Source of the DNA: Nageia nagi | Lineage: Eukaryota; Pinophyta | Assembly (NCBI GenBank): GCA_050084985.1 | Contig: JBITNC010000001.1 | Location: 123,132,001 to 123,196,000 of the forward strand | Length of the DNA stretch: 64,000 nucleotides | Direction: 5' to 3' | In this document: one piece after another, positions 23,018-34,659 of the stretch | Numbering within the stretch: the stretch's first letter is position 1 | Layout of the letters: each line of letters opens with the position of its first letter | Made by a program: the position numbers and the translations under genes | Notes under the pieces: generated by a model | What the model was told of the DNA's origin: nothing | Database searches by the model: none | Seen by the model: the letters and a program-made list of their open reading frames with translations, nothing else

Positions 23018-26000
23018 AAAATTTCATGTCTCTCATATAGTTATTAAAGGTCGTATGTGACCAAATAGGCAAATATGGGTAAAAATTACATCTACCAATC
23101 TCACAATGGTATCTCAACTTGCCACTCCTCGTGCTAGTATGCCATTCACCTTGTACACCATGTGCATACTTAGTGTCATCCTATTACAAGTGAAAAAGAT
23201 CAAAACATATTAAGTAAAATTAGTTACTTGCATAATTATAACATTATTACATAAAAAATGCTAAAATAAATACCAATTATTTCAAAGTTAAATTTTGTCA
23301 CCACAAGACAGACCATCAATTGAAGCAACTAAACTTTTTCTTCTTCTCGTGCATTATTAAAATACATTAGTCCATAAACATTGCATGTATAATGATTCAT
23401 ATCAAGAATAATAAAATACAAGGAAATGAAAGGGTTGTTTACTTGAGAACAGTCATAAGATCTCAAAATCTGCTATTCTAAGTATCTCAGATGAAAGGGA
23501 GGTATTTTGAGTTGTTTATTTTAAAATTGTGAGTAATGTCTAATTTTTCATGATGAATGCTTTGAGTAATTAATAGTATATGGTAATGTTATTTTTGGTA
23601 ATTTAGGGGGTTTAGCTTATCCATTTACATATCATTTATATTTATAAAGATTTGATCTTATCAAATAATAAGGATTATTAGGATACCTTTCCTATTTTTA
23701 TGAGGATTGGAAAACTCTAGATATGATATTATAAAATCTTTTCAAGATACTTTATACTAATGAAATAAAAAGTTGAAATTTTTTCCACATTAGATATCCA
23801 TTAGTGCTATTTTTTTATTCATCCTTGAAAAGGTACATCATTACATATATCCTTTGCCTAGTATTTTTGATCCATATCATGTTTTTCTCAAAAATATGAA
23901 GGTACATATATTTAAGCATGGTCCATTGATGATCAAAACTATTTTGAGTTTTATATCTTTGAAATATAGTGTAATATATAATGATCCTCATAAATGCAAT
24001 TAGATTTATTTAACCTCTAGATTATTTCTTCAATGTAGCAAATATTTATGAATTACATATAATTATCCCACAAAATCCTTATAGAAAGAAAGCCCATCAA
24101 CTTAACCTTAAGTCTATATTTGGCATTTTATCCAAAATCTACTTAGTTATTTTTGTTTAGGTTATTTTAACTTGATTTTCCCTTCATTGATGACTTTTTA
24201 ATTTCTATTTTCATATTTATGCATGTATTTGTATTTTGAAATATTTGTTATCTCTCAACATATGATGAAAACCAACAAGGTTCAAAACCAATAAGGAGTG
24301 TGATGAAATGCAAGGTATAGTATGAAAGTAAGATAATTGTATGATGAAATTAGTTAAGGAGTATATGGGCTAAAAGAAAAAATGAATCTACAATTCTAGA
24401 GAGAATATATGACCTACACTTTGATGATGGTGGTAGAAAAATATAGTGTTCTTGGTATCCCTTCTAGATTTAATACAATAATGAAACATGTGAAAGCAAT
24501 CGTTAGATGTAAAACAAAATTTTGCTGTTAAATATATACATATACATCCATCCTTTTATGGATATAACGAGCTACTCGTAATAGAAGTTGGAAGGTCATA
24601 TACTTCTACGCATTGCTAAGGATAACAATGTGCTTTACAAAGATAGCTCTTTAAAAAAAATATTATTTTGGTGATTTTAATATATGTAATTTTTCAGGTA
24701 TAAATCTAAACTTTGGATTTGCATACACTTTAGATGTGATTTGATATGGATTCAAGCAAACATTTTGCTTCTCTAGAAAATGAAAACTCAAAAGTACTAT
24801 AGAAGCAAACACTATTGTGATATAGTAACACTATATTAAAATTATCATGATCAATGAGGAGACTAATATTGAGGCATAAAATACTTCTTAATATATTTAG
24901 GAATGTTATATGTTGATAGAATATTGCCCAATAAATATAACACATTAAGATCTGGAAAAACCTGATCATTGGATTTTTTAAGAACTATAATTTATTTAAG
25001 AAATTCAATTTGACATTGGCCATACACTAGTGAACTTATTCTTGGAAATAGATTAAGGTGTCATATACTCCAATTTAAAATTGATCATACAAATGGTAAG
25101 GACTACACTATTTTACATTTTCAATCATATAAACTAGACATCAAATAATTTGTAATCATACCAACTAGATATAGCAAACCATTTAATAACATAAACCATT
25201 ATGAAACATGGTTTCAATCAAAGTTGTATATAAAATACTTATAAAGAAACAAATATTTTAGCATATAAATGTTAAAATCATAGAGAGACTAAGAATATGT
25301 GTATTGATAATATTTAAAAACTAACAACCCTTATTAATTTTCTACTTAATCTAAATCATTCATTTTAGCTTCTCATATTAAAAATAAATATTTTCTAATT
25401 TATTAATAGGCTTTCTAGTTTGATCCATAGGGTTTAAATTTGTTTTCTTGTAATCCTTTGGAGTAGGGATAACTCTATTGTGAATCTATGCATATCGAAA
25501 TCAAGTTTTTCTCCATTATGATTTACCTTTCATAAAGTTTGGTTTGGTTTTGCTATTCTTGTTTTACATATTGAAACATGGAAATAGGAATAATAAAATT
25601 GTTTGCAAAGTTTTCTACATCTTTATTGAATCTAGAATGAAAAGAAGTTTAAATTTGGATTTTTTGGGTGAAGAATAATGTTAAATTTTGAATTTTGAAT
25701 TTTAAATTTTAAATTTAGGTATTGCTATTTCTCTATCCAAACCAAACTGTAGAAGAAATTTACAAAATTTGGGTTTTTAATACATGAAAAATATAGAGAA
25801 AACAAAATTTTCAAATAAGAAATAAATCTAAAAAACTAAGTTCAAATTTTAGTACCAAGTACTCTTTGGAAAGAGCTTGGAAAATTTGAGCAAAAACCAT
25901 GTTCCATAATTGGAAATGAGCTAATAGAAATATGGATAAGCTCTCTAAAATTAGGGTTTAAAAACTAGTTTGTAAACCTGCACCTATTTATTTTTCTAGG

Positions 26001-26189
26001 TTTATGAATGTCTTTGAAAAATTGAGTTATAATATAAAAGTATGTCATTTATATTATAAAAAATAAAATTATGCTATAAAATTTAGGAAATTTAAATTCT
26101 TTTTAAAATTATTATATTGTTAATTTTTTTATTTATTTATAAAATAAAACTATATAAAAAAATAATATATATTTTTTAAAGAGCTTAGA
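23018..26189. other. AT-rich intergenic DNA
   Basis: No coding region of credible length or recognisable domain was found on either strand. 25680-25720 is a run of 'gaatttt/aaatttt' repeats. The sequence is probably ancient decayed repeat DNA. Confidence 0.4.
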
Positions 26190-26360
26190 AGGTCGAATGG
26201 GAGGACTGCAGCATGCCATAGGCCTAGCATGGGTGGTCAGCGTAATGAGTTGTGGATGCACCTAAGCTAGCATGGCTTTAAGCCCTTGATTAGTTTGTAG
26301 CAAAGGGGGGGGGGAAGGGGGTTAAAGGGGAGAGGGGCGCGGAAAGGGTGCAAGGCCCAC
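26190..26360. other. G+C-rich islet with G-quadruplex-type tract
   Basis: This is a short islet of high G+C in very AT-rich surroundings. 26305-26336 has four G runs (10, 5, 4 and 4) separated by 2, 5 and 2 bases, which fits the G-quadruplex pattern. No gene is visible. Confidence 0.7.
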
Positions 26361-27619
26361 CCCCATTTTGCTTTTAAATTTTAAATAATAATAATAATAT
26401 ATATTAAAAATTAAAAATTTAAAAAGTATTTTAAATATTTAATAAATAAATTAAAAATATGATAAAATATAATAATTAAGTCTGATTCAAAAATCAAATA
26501 ATTAATATATTAAAAAATATATTTATTAATATTTTAGTTGTTAAAATATTAGTAATTTAATAGTTTAAAATGGTAGTTTTAGAATTATTTTTAAAATAAT
26601 AGTGTATTATTTTTTAAGGGTAAATTTATTAAATTAAAGTACTAAAATAATAAAGTATTATTATTTTAGTGTACAATGTAATTAATAAATAATGCATTTA
26701 TTTTCTTTTGATTAATGCATAATTACTTATTTATACTTGCATGTATTTATGTCCTTAGAATTGAAAGTTTGGGACATTAAAACAAGAATGAATGTTGAGA
26801 TCATTGTTAAGAAAATAAGAAGTGCATTTCATATCTTTTTTTTTTGTATGTCAAGAGTATGAGTTTGGAAGTAGAAGCATGCACTATTTCTAAAGATGTT
26901 GAGCATAATTATTTAGTGACTTAGAATGAATAAGTATAAGAGTATCATTTAATTGCATTGCATGTTACCTTAGTGAAATACATACAAGTGTTATCTCTAA
27001 TTCTTTTAAGCATCTAACAAGTGGTTCACTTCAAAGGAAGAATACTTTGGTGGTTTAAAATTTGCAAGATGGAGAAAATAGAAGATTATGAAATTGTAAA
27101 CATGAGTTGTAACATTGTATTTATATCTCAATGAGATATCCAAATTGTAATTGTTATGAATACGAGATTAACTATATTATAAAGAATAGTTTGGTAATTT
27201 AGCATGAATGGTATGTTACAAAAGAGTATTTTTACTTGGGCATTTAATGAATTAGTTCTTACTTGCATGGAAGTACAATTTAGGAAATCAAACCTTAGAT
27301 AATAATTATCAAATGTAGTTATTTCAATTTTTATCATTTATGTTTCTGTAATAATTACCAACTAAATCAAGTTTAGGACTAAGGCCTATTCAACCAACCA
27401 AAAATTAATACATGAAGACATAGTTTTAAACTAATAATACTTAAGTGGTGAAAGGAATTAGGTAGAAATATATTGGTTCAAGAATAACCTTTAGGTATTT
27501 AGGAAAGTAAACTAGAAAATGTTAACTTAGTTCTACCTTTAAAGTTTAACATGTAGTCAAAAGGTAAAGGGAAGGTTATCAATTGATAAAGGTAGTAACC
27601 ATGAAGTTATGGGTAGGTA
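26361..27619. other. AT-rich low-complexity and intergenic DNA
   Basis: 26380-26700 is almost pure A/T with many 'aataataat' and 'ttaaaat' runs. The rest has no recognisable gene. The right end, GTTAA at 27620-27624, is the target flank of the young Copia element. Confidence 0.45.
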
Positions 27620-27624
27620 GTTAA

Positions 27625-28132
27625 TGAAGGATTTGAACTAGATCTAAACAAATCCTCTAGGACCTTAGACTAGGAAACTCAAGTGTACACAAGATAACAC
27701 ATCTATAATTCTAAGAACATCATTCACACAATATGACACCAATATAATGTGGTTCCTCCCTCCTTGGGAGTACATCCACAACTAGTTCTCTTATTCTCAA
27801 ATCTATGTCTCTCTTACAACTATTCTCTAGCTCTCTCCTACACAACCAAGTAGAGTAATCTTACTCAAAACTTAGATATATTTACATGAGGAGAGGCCCT
27901 CTATTTATAGGTTGAGAGCACCTCCCTAACCTTCCTTTAACCCAAGGGTAAGGTTAGGGTTACATTAAATGTACCACCAAACTTCAACCTACCAACTAAC
28001 TCCTTTGGTAAAGTCAAAGTCTACATATTAAAGAATTCTATTAATCACTTAAGGTATCTACATACCTTTAAGTGATTAATTGAATTTACAAGGAGTTTAG
28101 ATATTCACAATATTTCATTACAAATTCTAACA
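27625..28132 (-). repeat. 3' LTR of young Copia element
   Basis: 508 bp, TGAAGGATTTG...ATTCTAACA on the plus strand (TGTTAGAAT...CTTCA in element orientation). It appears identical to 35852-36359. Confidence 0.96.
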
Positions 28133-28141
28133 CTCCCCCTT
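28133..28141 (-). promoter_or_regulatory. Polypurine tract
   Basis: The plus-strand ctccccctt is the complement of AAGGGGGAG and directly abuts the 3' LTR. The same tract stands at 6869-6877 in the inner copy, and a one-base variant (ctccctctt) follows the outer copy's 3' LTR at 6072. It is the expected plus-strand primer of reverse transcription. Confidence 0.88.
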
Positions 28142-28600
28142 AATGCAATATTGGGATAGAGCGTAGAAGAGAGAAGAGAGAGAGTAAGAGAGAGTTCTCC
28201 TCCATAGAGATACAAGTGGAGATGAGAACTTTTACATATTTTGAGAATCTTTTTGAGAACTAGTATGAGACTCACTACATTACCATTTGACAAAAAATGG
28301 TTTACAATACAATCATTAACCACAACTGGTTTCACTGTACATAGTAGTCGATCAACTTTAAGCTGACATGTGAGTCTCCATGAGCTTGCTTTCACAAGGT
28401 GAGTAACCTGCATTTCTAAAGAAGATCCTGCATGCTACAAGCAACTCATGAATAAAATCAGTTAGATGCATCATATATTCAAATAAGAGAATCAAATAAT
28501 GCCATCTTATAAATAACTGATCAATGGTGCACTATAAGCCATCACGGAGATGCCAAGCCATCACTCATAGTCACCTGTTGTATATAGACATGTGTTGATT
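28142..28600 (-). other. 3' noncoding segment between purine tract and hairpin array
   Basis: The segment is conserved in sequence and order in all three copies (compare 6072-6390 and 6878-7270), although it has no credible frame. A minus-strand open run of 102 codons at 28105-28413 overlaps the LTR and is not preserved. Conservation without coding points to a structural or cis-acting role, or simply shared descent. Confidence 0.5.
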
Positions 28601-28626
28601 TAAAATAGAGCATAAAATTGTACAAC

Positions 28627-28887
28627 GAGTTTCTCACGCAGAGCAAACTCACCACGGAGGTATAGAATGTACAACAAGTTCGTCACGCAGAGCGAACTTA
28701 CCACGGAGGTATATTAATTACATGCTCAAAATTTGTACAATAAGTTTCTCACGTAGAGCAAACTCACCACGGAGGTATAAAATGTACAACAAGTTTGTCA
28801 CGCAGAGCAAACTTACCACTGAGGTATAAAATAATCAACACTCTATAACAACAATTGTACAACAAGTTTGTCACGCAGAGCAAACTT
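28627..28887 (-). repeat. Array of five 24-nt hairpins in the 3' noncoding region
   Basis: Hairpins lie at 28627-28650, 28676-28699, 28742-28765, 28791-28814 and 28864-28887, all exactly 24 nt. Each sits in a repeat of about 45-75 bp with the shared context 'gtacaacaagtttgtcac' and 'accacggaggtata'. Stems are 6-7 bp (aagtttg/caaactt is commonest) around a loop 'tcacgcagag'. Differences between copies often keep pairing: the outermost pair is G-C in the first and A-T in the second, fourth and fifth; the sixth pair is C-G in the second and T-A in the others; in the third the outermost pair becomes a G-U wobble in the element's own RNA. The array lies between the pol stop and the purine tract. 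Confidence 0.85.
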
Positions 28888-28957
28888 ACCACGGAGGTCT
28901 AGAATGTACAATCAAAAAAGGCCTCTTAGAGGTGAAGTTGTCATCACTAACAAAAGT

Positions 28958-30478
28958 TTAAACTTCACTCCCCCTTGAGGGCAACTTCACCAACCCGAGA
29001 GAATCCCTAAGCTTGCAGAACTGAGCTTCAGGAAGGGGCTTGGTGAACAAATGAGCTTGGATTTCTACATGTTTGGTTCGCTGATGGAACACAGGATTCT
29101 TAGCCAAAGAGATAGCCGATTGATTATCTGACGAAATAATACATGGGCCATTTTGCGTATACCCAATTTCGTTCAGAAGATGTCTTAGCCAAATAGCTTC
29201 TTGGGCGGCAACAGACATGGCTCGATATTCGGCTTCGGTGGTAGAAAGAGTCACAGTAGGTTGCTTCTTGGAAGCCCAAGAGATAGCACCTGAACCAATG
29301 CTAAACACATATGCAGAGGTTGATTTTCTGTCATCTCTATCTCCCCCATAATCAGAATCTGAGAACCCTGAGAGAACAATCGAGGGCACTTTGGAATACT
29401 TAAGAGCAAGATCCTTTGTCCCTGCGACATACCTCAAGATTTGCTTAACAGCATTGAGGTGTTCAACATATGGTTTTTGCATGAATCGTGCCATCAGATT
29501 CACTGCAAAAGCAATATCAGGACGAGAGATAGTCAGATACAGAAGACTACCAATCAATTGTCTATAAGCTGTAGCATCAGCCAACTGAGAATCTGAGCTC
29601 AGTGATACAACAATTCCAGGAGAAACAGGTATTGCAGCATATTTACACTCTTCCATTCCAAACTTTTGCAAGATGTCTGATATATACTTAGATTGACTCA
29701 GATAAGTACAATCTTTGTGTTGGTACACTTGCATCCCAAGATAGTAATGCAATAGACCTAGATCAGTCATTTCAAATGTTGCCTTGAGTTTGGAGATGCA
29801 CTCTTGGATGATTTTAATATTATTGCCTGTGATGAGAAGATCATCCACATAAAGGAGTATTACGACCACGTCTTGTCCTTGATTGAGTACATATAGATCT
29901 GAATCTGAGAAGCACTTGGAAAAACCAATATCTGCAAAGAATCCTGAAATTTTCTTGTACCATGCTCTAGGTGCTTGCTTAAGTCCATACAAAGACTTCT
30001 TTAGTTTACACACAAGAGTCTCTTTTCCTTCTGGAATAAATCCTTCTGGTTGATTCATGTAGATTTCAACATCCAAGTCACCATTGAGAAATGCACTTTT
30101 GACATCAAGTTGAAAAGCTTTCCATCCTTGAGCTGCAGAAAGAGCAAGAATTATTCTGACAGTAGGCATCTTGGCTACAGGAGCAAAGGTTTCCTCATAA
30201 TCAATACCATATTTCTGAGCGAATCCTTTGGCCACTAATCTTGCCTTGTATTTTCCAATGTTTCCATCAGAATTGTACTTGACCTTGTATATCCATTTAT
30301 TGCCAATCACATTTTTCTCATTTGGATAAGGAACCAAATCCCAAGTTTCATTTTTCATGAGAGCCTCATACTCAACTTTCATAGCTTCCATCCAACACTC
30401 TTGCTTGGAAGCTTCTTTGAAGGTTGATGGCTCATGCATATTATCAATTTTGGCAAATAAGGATTTATTCAAGGTCAT
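28958..30478 (-). pseudogene. Copia RT-RNase H part of pol (open but with a deletion)
   Basis: A 506-codon open stretch. Residues about 45-290 are the RT: R-L-V-A-K-G-F, Q-L-D-V-K-S-A-F-L-N-G-D-L, Y-G-L-K-Q-A-P-R-A-W and the active site Y-V-D-D. RNase H follows with F-S-D-S-D-Y-G-G-D, S-T-T-E-A-E-Y and S-D-N-Q-S-A. Near the end, between H-V-E-I and L-F-T-K-P, 72 nt present in the inner and outer copies are missing in frame, removing 24 residues of the RNase H C-terminal part, including the conserved H-F-I segment. Five codons separate its first ATG from the upstream TAG, and the frame is the same as that of the integrase. The reading ends at TGA or TAG after S-R-G-S-E-V, as in the inner copy. 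Confidence 0.93.
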
Positions 30479-30493
30479 ACTTCTTGTAATTCT

Positions 30494-31183
30494 CTATGCT
30501 GGAGAATTTTTCTCTTGTGGTGACTTCTCTACATGCTCATCCAACCAGTTAGGTGCAGGAGAAGAATCATCTGTATCAGACACTTTAGCATGAGAGGTCG
30601 TATCCTCAGAAAGTTCATTGAACTTAACATCCCTAGACACAAAGACTATTTTATGGGATGAAGAGTAGAGACTGTAACCTCTATGCTGATTATCATACCC
30701 CACAAAGATGCATTTTTCTGATCGTTTATCTAGCTTCTTTCTTTTCTCTGAGGTAATGAAGGCAAATGCATCACAACCGAAGACCCTGAAGTGTGAGAGG
30801 TTAGGTTTCTTTCCTGTCCATGCTTCATATGGAGTTTTCCCTTCAACTACCTTAGTAGGACACCTATTTAGGGTGTGAATAGCAGTGTGAACAACTTCGC
30901 CCCATAAGAAACTATGAAGGTTACCCAACATGCATCTTGCCATTTCCATAATCGTGCGATTCTTCCTTTCAGCAACTCCATTTTGCTGAGGGGTGTAAGG
31001 GATTATGAATTGTCGCTTAATCCCATGTTTAACACAAAAGTTGTTAAACTCATTGCTATTATATTCACCCCCATTGTCAGATCTCAACATTTTGATCTTA
31101 AAATTAGTTTTGATTTTCAACAAGTGCCTTGAAGTCTTGAAACCTGTCAAAAGTTTGATCCTTGTGCTCAAGTAGATAACCAA
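30494..31183 (-). pseudogene. Copia integrase core and C-terminal part
   Basis: After the frameshift near 31105 the frame carries R-S-D-N-G-G-E-Y (second catalytic Asp), N-G-V-A-E-R-K-N-R-T (catalytic Glu), and the C-terminal G-K-T-P-Y-E-A-W, R-V-F-G-C-D-A-F and K-C-I-F-V-G-Y motifs typical of Copia integrase. It ends at TAG (30494-30496). The next codons continue in the same frame into RT, so the stop interrupts one polyprotein. The first 20 or so residues from the ATG at 31183 are out of frame and not part of the protein. Confidence 0.92.
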
Positions 31184-32813
31184 ATGTCATCCTACTGAAG
31201 TCATCAATGAAGGTCAGAACATAAGAAGCTCCACCTAGTGACTTAGTCTGAAAAGGACCCATCAAATCTGAATGCACAAGTTGAAGAGGACAAGTAGCCC
31301 GAGTTGCCTTATCTTTTTCAAACTTTTGCCTATGCATCTTTCCTAGAATGCACCTTTCACAAAGACCAACTGTGGGTGAAATATTAGGTAAACCTTCCAC
31401 AAGTTCTTGAGTTTTCATAGCTTGAATACTCTTGTGGTTAAGGTTTCCTAATCGTTGATGCCAAAGATTACCTTTTGAACAAACATTTGTAGCAAGATAA
31501 ATCTTTGAAGGTACTTGATCCACAATATAAAGGTCATTCTTTACTGATCCTTTCATCAAAGTGGCAAGTCCTTTCTTAACACACCAAGAGTGTGAGGTAA
31601 ACTCAAATGAGCATCCTTTCCTTGTAATTTGAATCACGGAGATGAGATTCATCCTTAGTTTAGGCACATAAAAGACATTATCAAGAGCCTTTCCATGAAT
31701 CTTCACACTCCCTATTCCGTGAACATCAAGGACTGTATTATCACCTATCACAACTGCATCCTTTTTGTACTTATGAAAGTTTTCAAACTTATCTTTTTCA
31801 TAACACATGTGATTAGTGCATCCTGTATCAACAATCCAATCATTTGAAATAGTTTGAGTCATTGAGTAGTAGGCAACAGAAGCAACATGCTTGTTCTTCT
31901 TTTTATTATTGAAATTTCTCATATTTGCATTTCCCTTTCCTTTTTGAGCAAATTTCTTTTTGCGACAATCATACTCTTTGTGCCCAAAGATGCCACAGAA
32001 GTTACAATTCCCATCAAACTTTTCTTGAGGTGTTGGATTGCTTGATCCTGCTTTATCATTCCTGTGCCTGTAGTTGCCATGATTGTTGTTGTTGTTTCCC
32101 TTTTTGTCATACTTCCTGAAGGTAGATGAGGACTTGTTGTCTTTGAATTTGTAATGTTTGAACTTTTTCTTGAAAGGAGTTTTGGTTGCTCCTAGAGCAA
32201 TGCTATGGTCCTTTGGAGAAAGGTTCAACATTTTCTTGTTCAAAGTTTCCTCATGCTTTAGAAGAATTCTTGAAAGGTTATCAAGTGAGATGACATCTTC
32301 TTCATCATCGAGCCTTATTTCCATAACTGTGACAAAGTTGCTGAACTTTGAAGTAAGGCTTTGTAGAATGATGAAGACCATGAACTCATCATTGATCCAG
32401 TGGCAGCCACAACCAACCAGTTGTGTTCTGAGGTCAATGATTTTGTTTAAGTAGATGGAGGCACTTTCATCTTCACTTTGTCGATACTGCAACAACTTTT
32501 GTAGAATGGTAAACCTCCTTGAAAATTTGGACCCAAGGTAGATTTTCTTTAACCTATCCCAAGCTTCCTTTGTTGAAGTTGATGAAGAAATCATGAGAAG
32601 GACATCATCTGAAACTGCACGGTAAATCATAGAAGTTGCTAACTCATTCTTTGAGTTGTATACTTCAAGAGCCTTCTCATCGGTAGGAGCAACCCCATCT
32701 TCACTAACTGTCTGCCATAGTTTTCTTGCTTGTAACTCGGCTTTCATACGTGGTTCCCATATTCCAAAGTTGGAACCATCGAGTATGTGCTTGGGAACGA
32801 AGGTTTCAACCAT
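31104..32813 (-). pseudogene. Copia gag, protease and N-terminal integrase
   Basis: The likely start is the ATG at 32811-32813 (M-V-E-T-F-V-P-K), because the other copies match from there; the 28 codons upstream of it are open by chance. Gag has L-D-G-S-N-F-G-I-W and the UBN2-type capsid region, then a CCHC knuckle (31965-32006, C-N-F-C-G-I-F-G-H). The protease motif is D-T-G (31821-31829, W-I-V-D-T-G-C-T-N-H). The pre-integrase zinc region (L-W-H-Q-R-L-G-N-L-N-H, L-C-E-R-C) and the first catalytic Asp (H-S-D-L) follow. The frame ends at a stop soon after E-N-Q, where an A run has one base more than the related copies. Confidence 0.93.
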
Positions 32814-33618
32814 TGCTACAAAAAACAATAAATATGCAATAAGAATGTAAACTTTTACAATTTTTCCATCTATACATATAAAACAACTAATAAGCAAACA
32901 TGTCCCACATGTGTAAACTCATTAACCACGATCCATAGAAGGATAAAGTTGGGGTTGTTTTCTTGTATAGAATTAGGCCTTCACCTGGATGCCCGCAAGG
33001 TGGAGCCCAGGTACTACCAGTCCTCAACCAGTTCACCTTGGTCAGTGATATACTCTCACAAGGAGAAGTACCTACTATTTTTCAAGGATCCGACGTATCT
33101 TGGACCGGCCATTTTAATTATCTTGGTTAAGGGTTTCAGTTTTCCTCCTAGGTTATCAGGATAATCCCTGAATGGACGTGCGGACATGTGGTATCACTAC
33201 ACACATGCCTGTCCACCTAATAGAGTTATGTCCAATCCAATAGAGGTCTTAGGGCAATTAAGACGGACTTACCACCACTTGGTTCTTCGGACTAAAAGGG
33301 CTCCAGTCTGCCCTGTCCTCACCTCATGGCTCCCCAAACAAGTCATGTTGTGGAAAATACGTGCGGATGTATTCATTTTAGGGGTTACTTTTCACATTTT
33401 TTGCGTATTGCAAGTATAAGCAAATGTGCAAAAAATATAAAGTAAGGTGAAAAATACTCCATCCACACGAATTTGAAACCTTAAGAGGTCAAAAAATTGA
33501 GTCCAATGGGTTTTGTTCTAACCCCTAAAGGACTTTTACATTGTTCATATTTTTCTCACTTTATTCAAGCACTTAATGAATTAAACAAAGAACTAAGTCC
33601 TACTTAGTATTTAATTCA

Positions 33619-33927
33619 TAACATGCATTGTATCATGACTTAAAAATTTAAGTATGCATGCATCATGCATTAAAAATTTAAGTCCTAAGCATACTTATAA
33701 CATGCATTCTATCATGACTTGAAATTTAAGTAAGCATGCATCATGCATTAAAAATTTAAGTCCTAAGCATACTTATAACATGCATTCTATCATGACTTAA
33801 AATTTAAGTAAGCATGCATCATGCATTAAAAATTTAAGTCCTAAGCATACTTATAACATGCATTGTATCATGACTTGAAATTTAAGTAAGCATGCATCAT
33901 GCATTAAAAATTTAAGTCCTAAGCATG
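33619..33927. repeat. Tandem repeat, about 78 bp x 4
   Basis: Nearly identical units contain 'aacatgcattctatcatgac', 'aagcatgcatcatgcatt' and 'ttaagtcctaagcatactta'. Each unit holds nested palindromes such as gcatgc and atgcat. Decayed versions of the same motif occupy the matching leader position in the inner (12700-13150) and outer (20450-20900) copies. Confidence 0.88.
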
Positions 33928-34659
33928 TTTTAGTCTTCAAATAAGATACATGCATCTAGATAAAATTTTAAGTAAAAAAATTTATACCAAGGCCCCCCCT
34001 TTGTTACTTAAAGTTTTATCCCTTTTAACTATGCTTAGAGATTGCATATGCACTTCTATTAAACATGCAATGTTGAGTAGAATATTAGAAATATTCTAAG
34101 TACTCCTAAGTGCATTTAATGGGAGCAATTGACTTGTAAGCAAATAAGTAAAAATGCCTAAGAAGTATATGTGTGCAAGTTGTAATAGGAGACCCATACC
34201 CCAATTTTTAATGCTTCTCCTACTTTAAGCACTAAAAAATACTCCTAAGTTAATAAACAATTAAATGCTTTGTAGTTAAGAAATTATGACCCCCCTCTTT
34301 ACGTTGCTCTTGGAAGTGCAAGTAGTAAAAAAAAAAAAAATTAATTTAAGGAGATCAGGAGGTGTAGGTAAAAAAATTAAATGCTCAAACAAAGTTTGAA
34401 AAAAAATGTAAAGGGTATGCGTAGGAGTGTTAAGCCACATGGGTAGTGGCGGGGGGAGGCAGAAAAGGTGACCAAGCGAGGAGGGATGAAAGGGGACACG
34501 TTTTGTTTTTACGTAATCAATCAAACAACACGTTTTGTTTGTTAGATGAGGGATAAAATCTGCACATCCTATCACCAAATGCAGAGATAGTGGAGGAAGG
34601 TGTTTCATGAAGGTGGCCTGGCGGAGGAATGCTTAAGTCGCGTGGCTGGAACTGGAGAG

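Noticed and set aside
27946-27962. Telomere-like 'ggtaaggttagggtt' in the LTR
   Set aside because: A single short occurrence, repeated only because both LTRs carry it; no array.
28105-28413. A 102-codon minus-strand frame at the 3' end of the young element
   Set aside because: It starts in the 3' noncoding region, runs through the purine tract into the LTR, and is not kept in the related copies.
28600-28900. CRISPR-like regularly spaced repeats
   Set aside because: This is plant nuclear DNA, the repeats are irregularly spaced and lie inside an LTR element, and there are no cas genes. The unit is a hairpin array of the retrotransposon.
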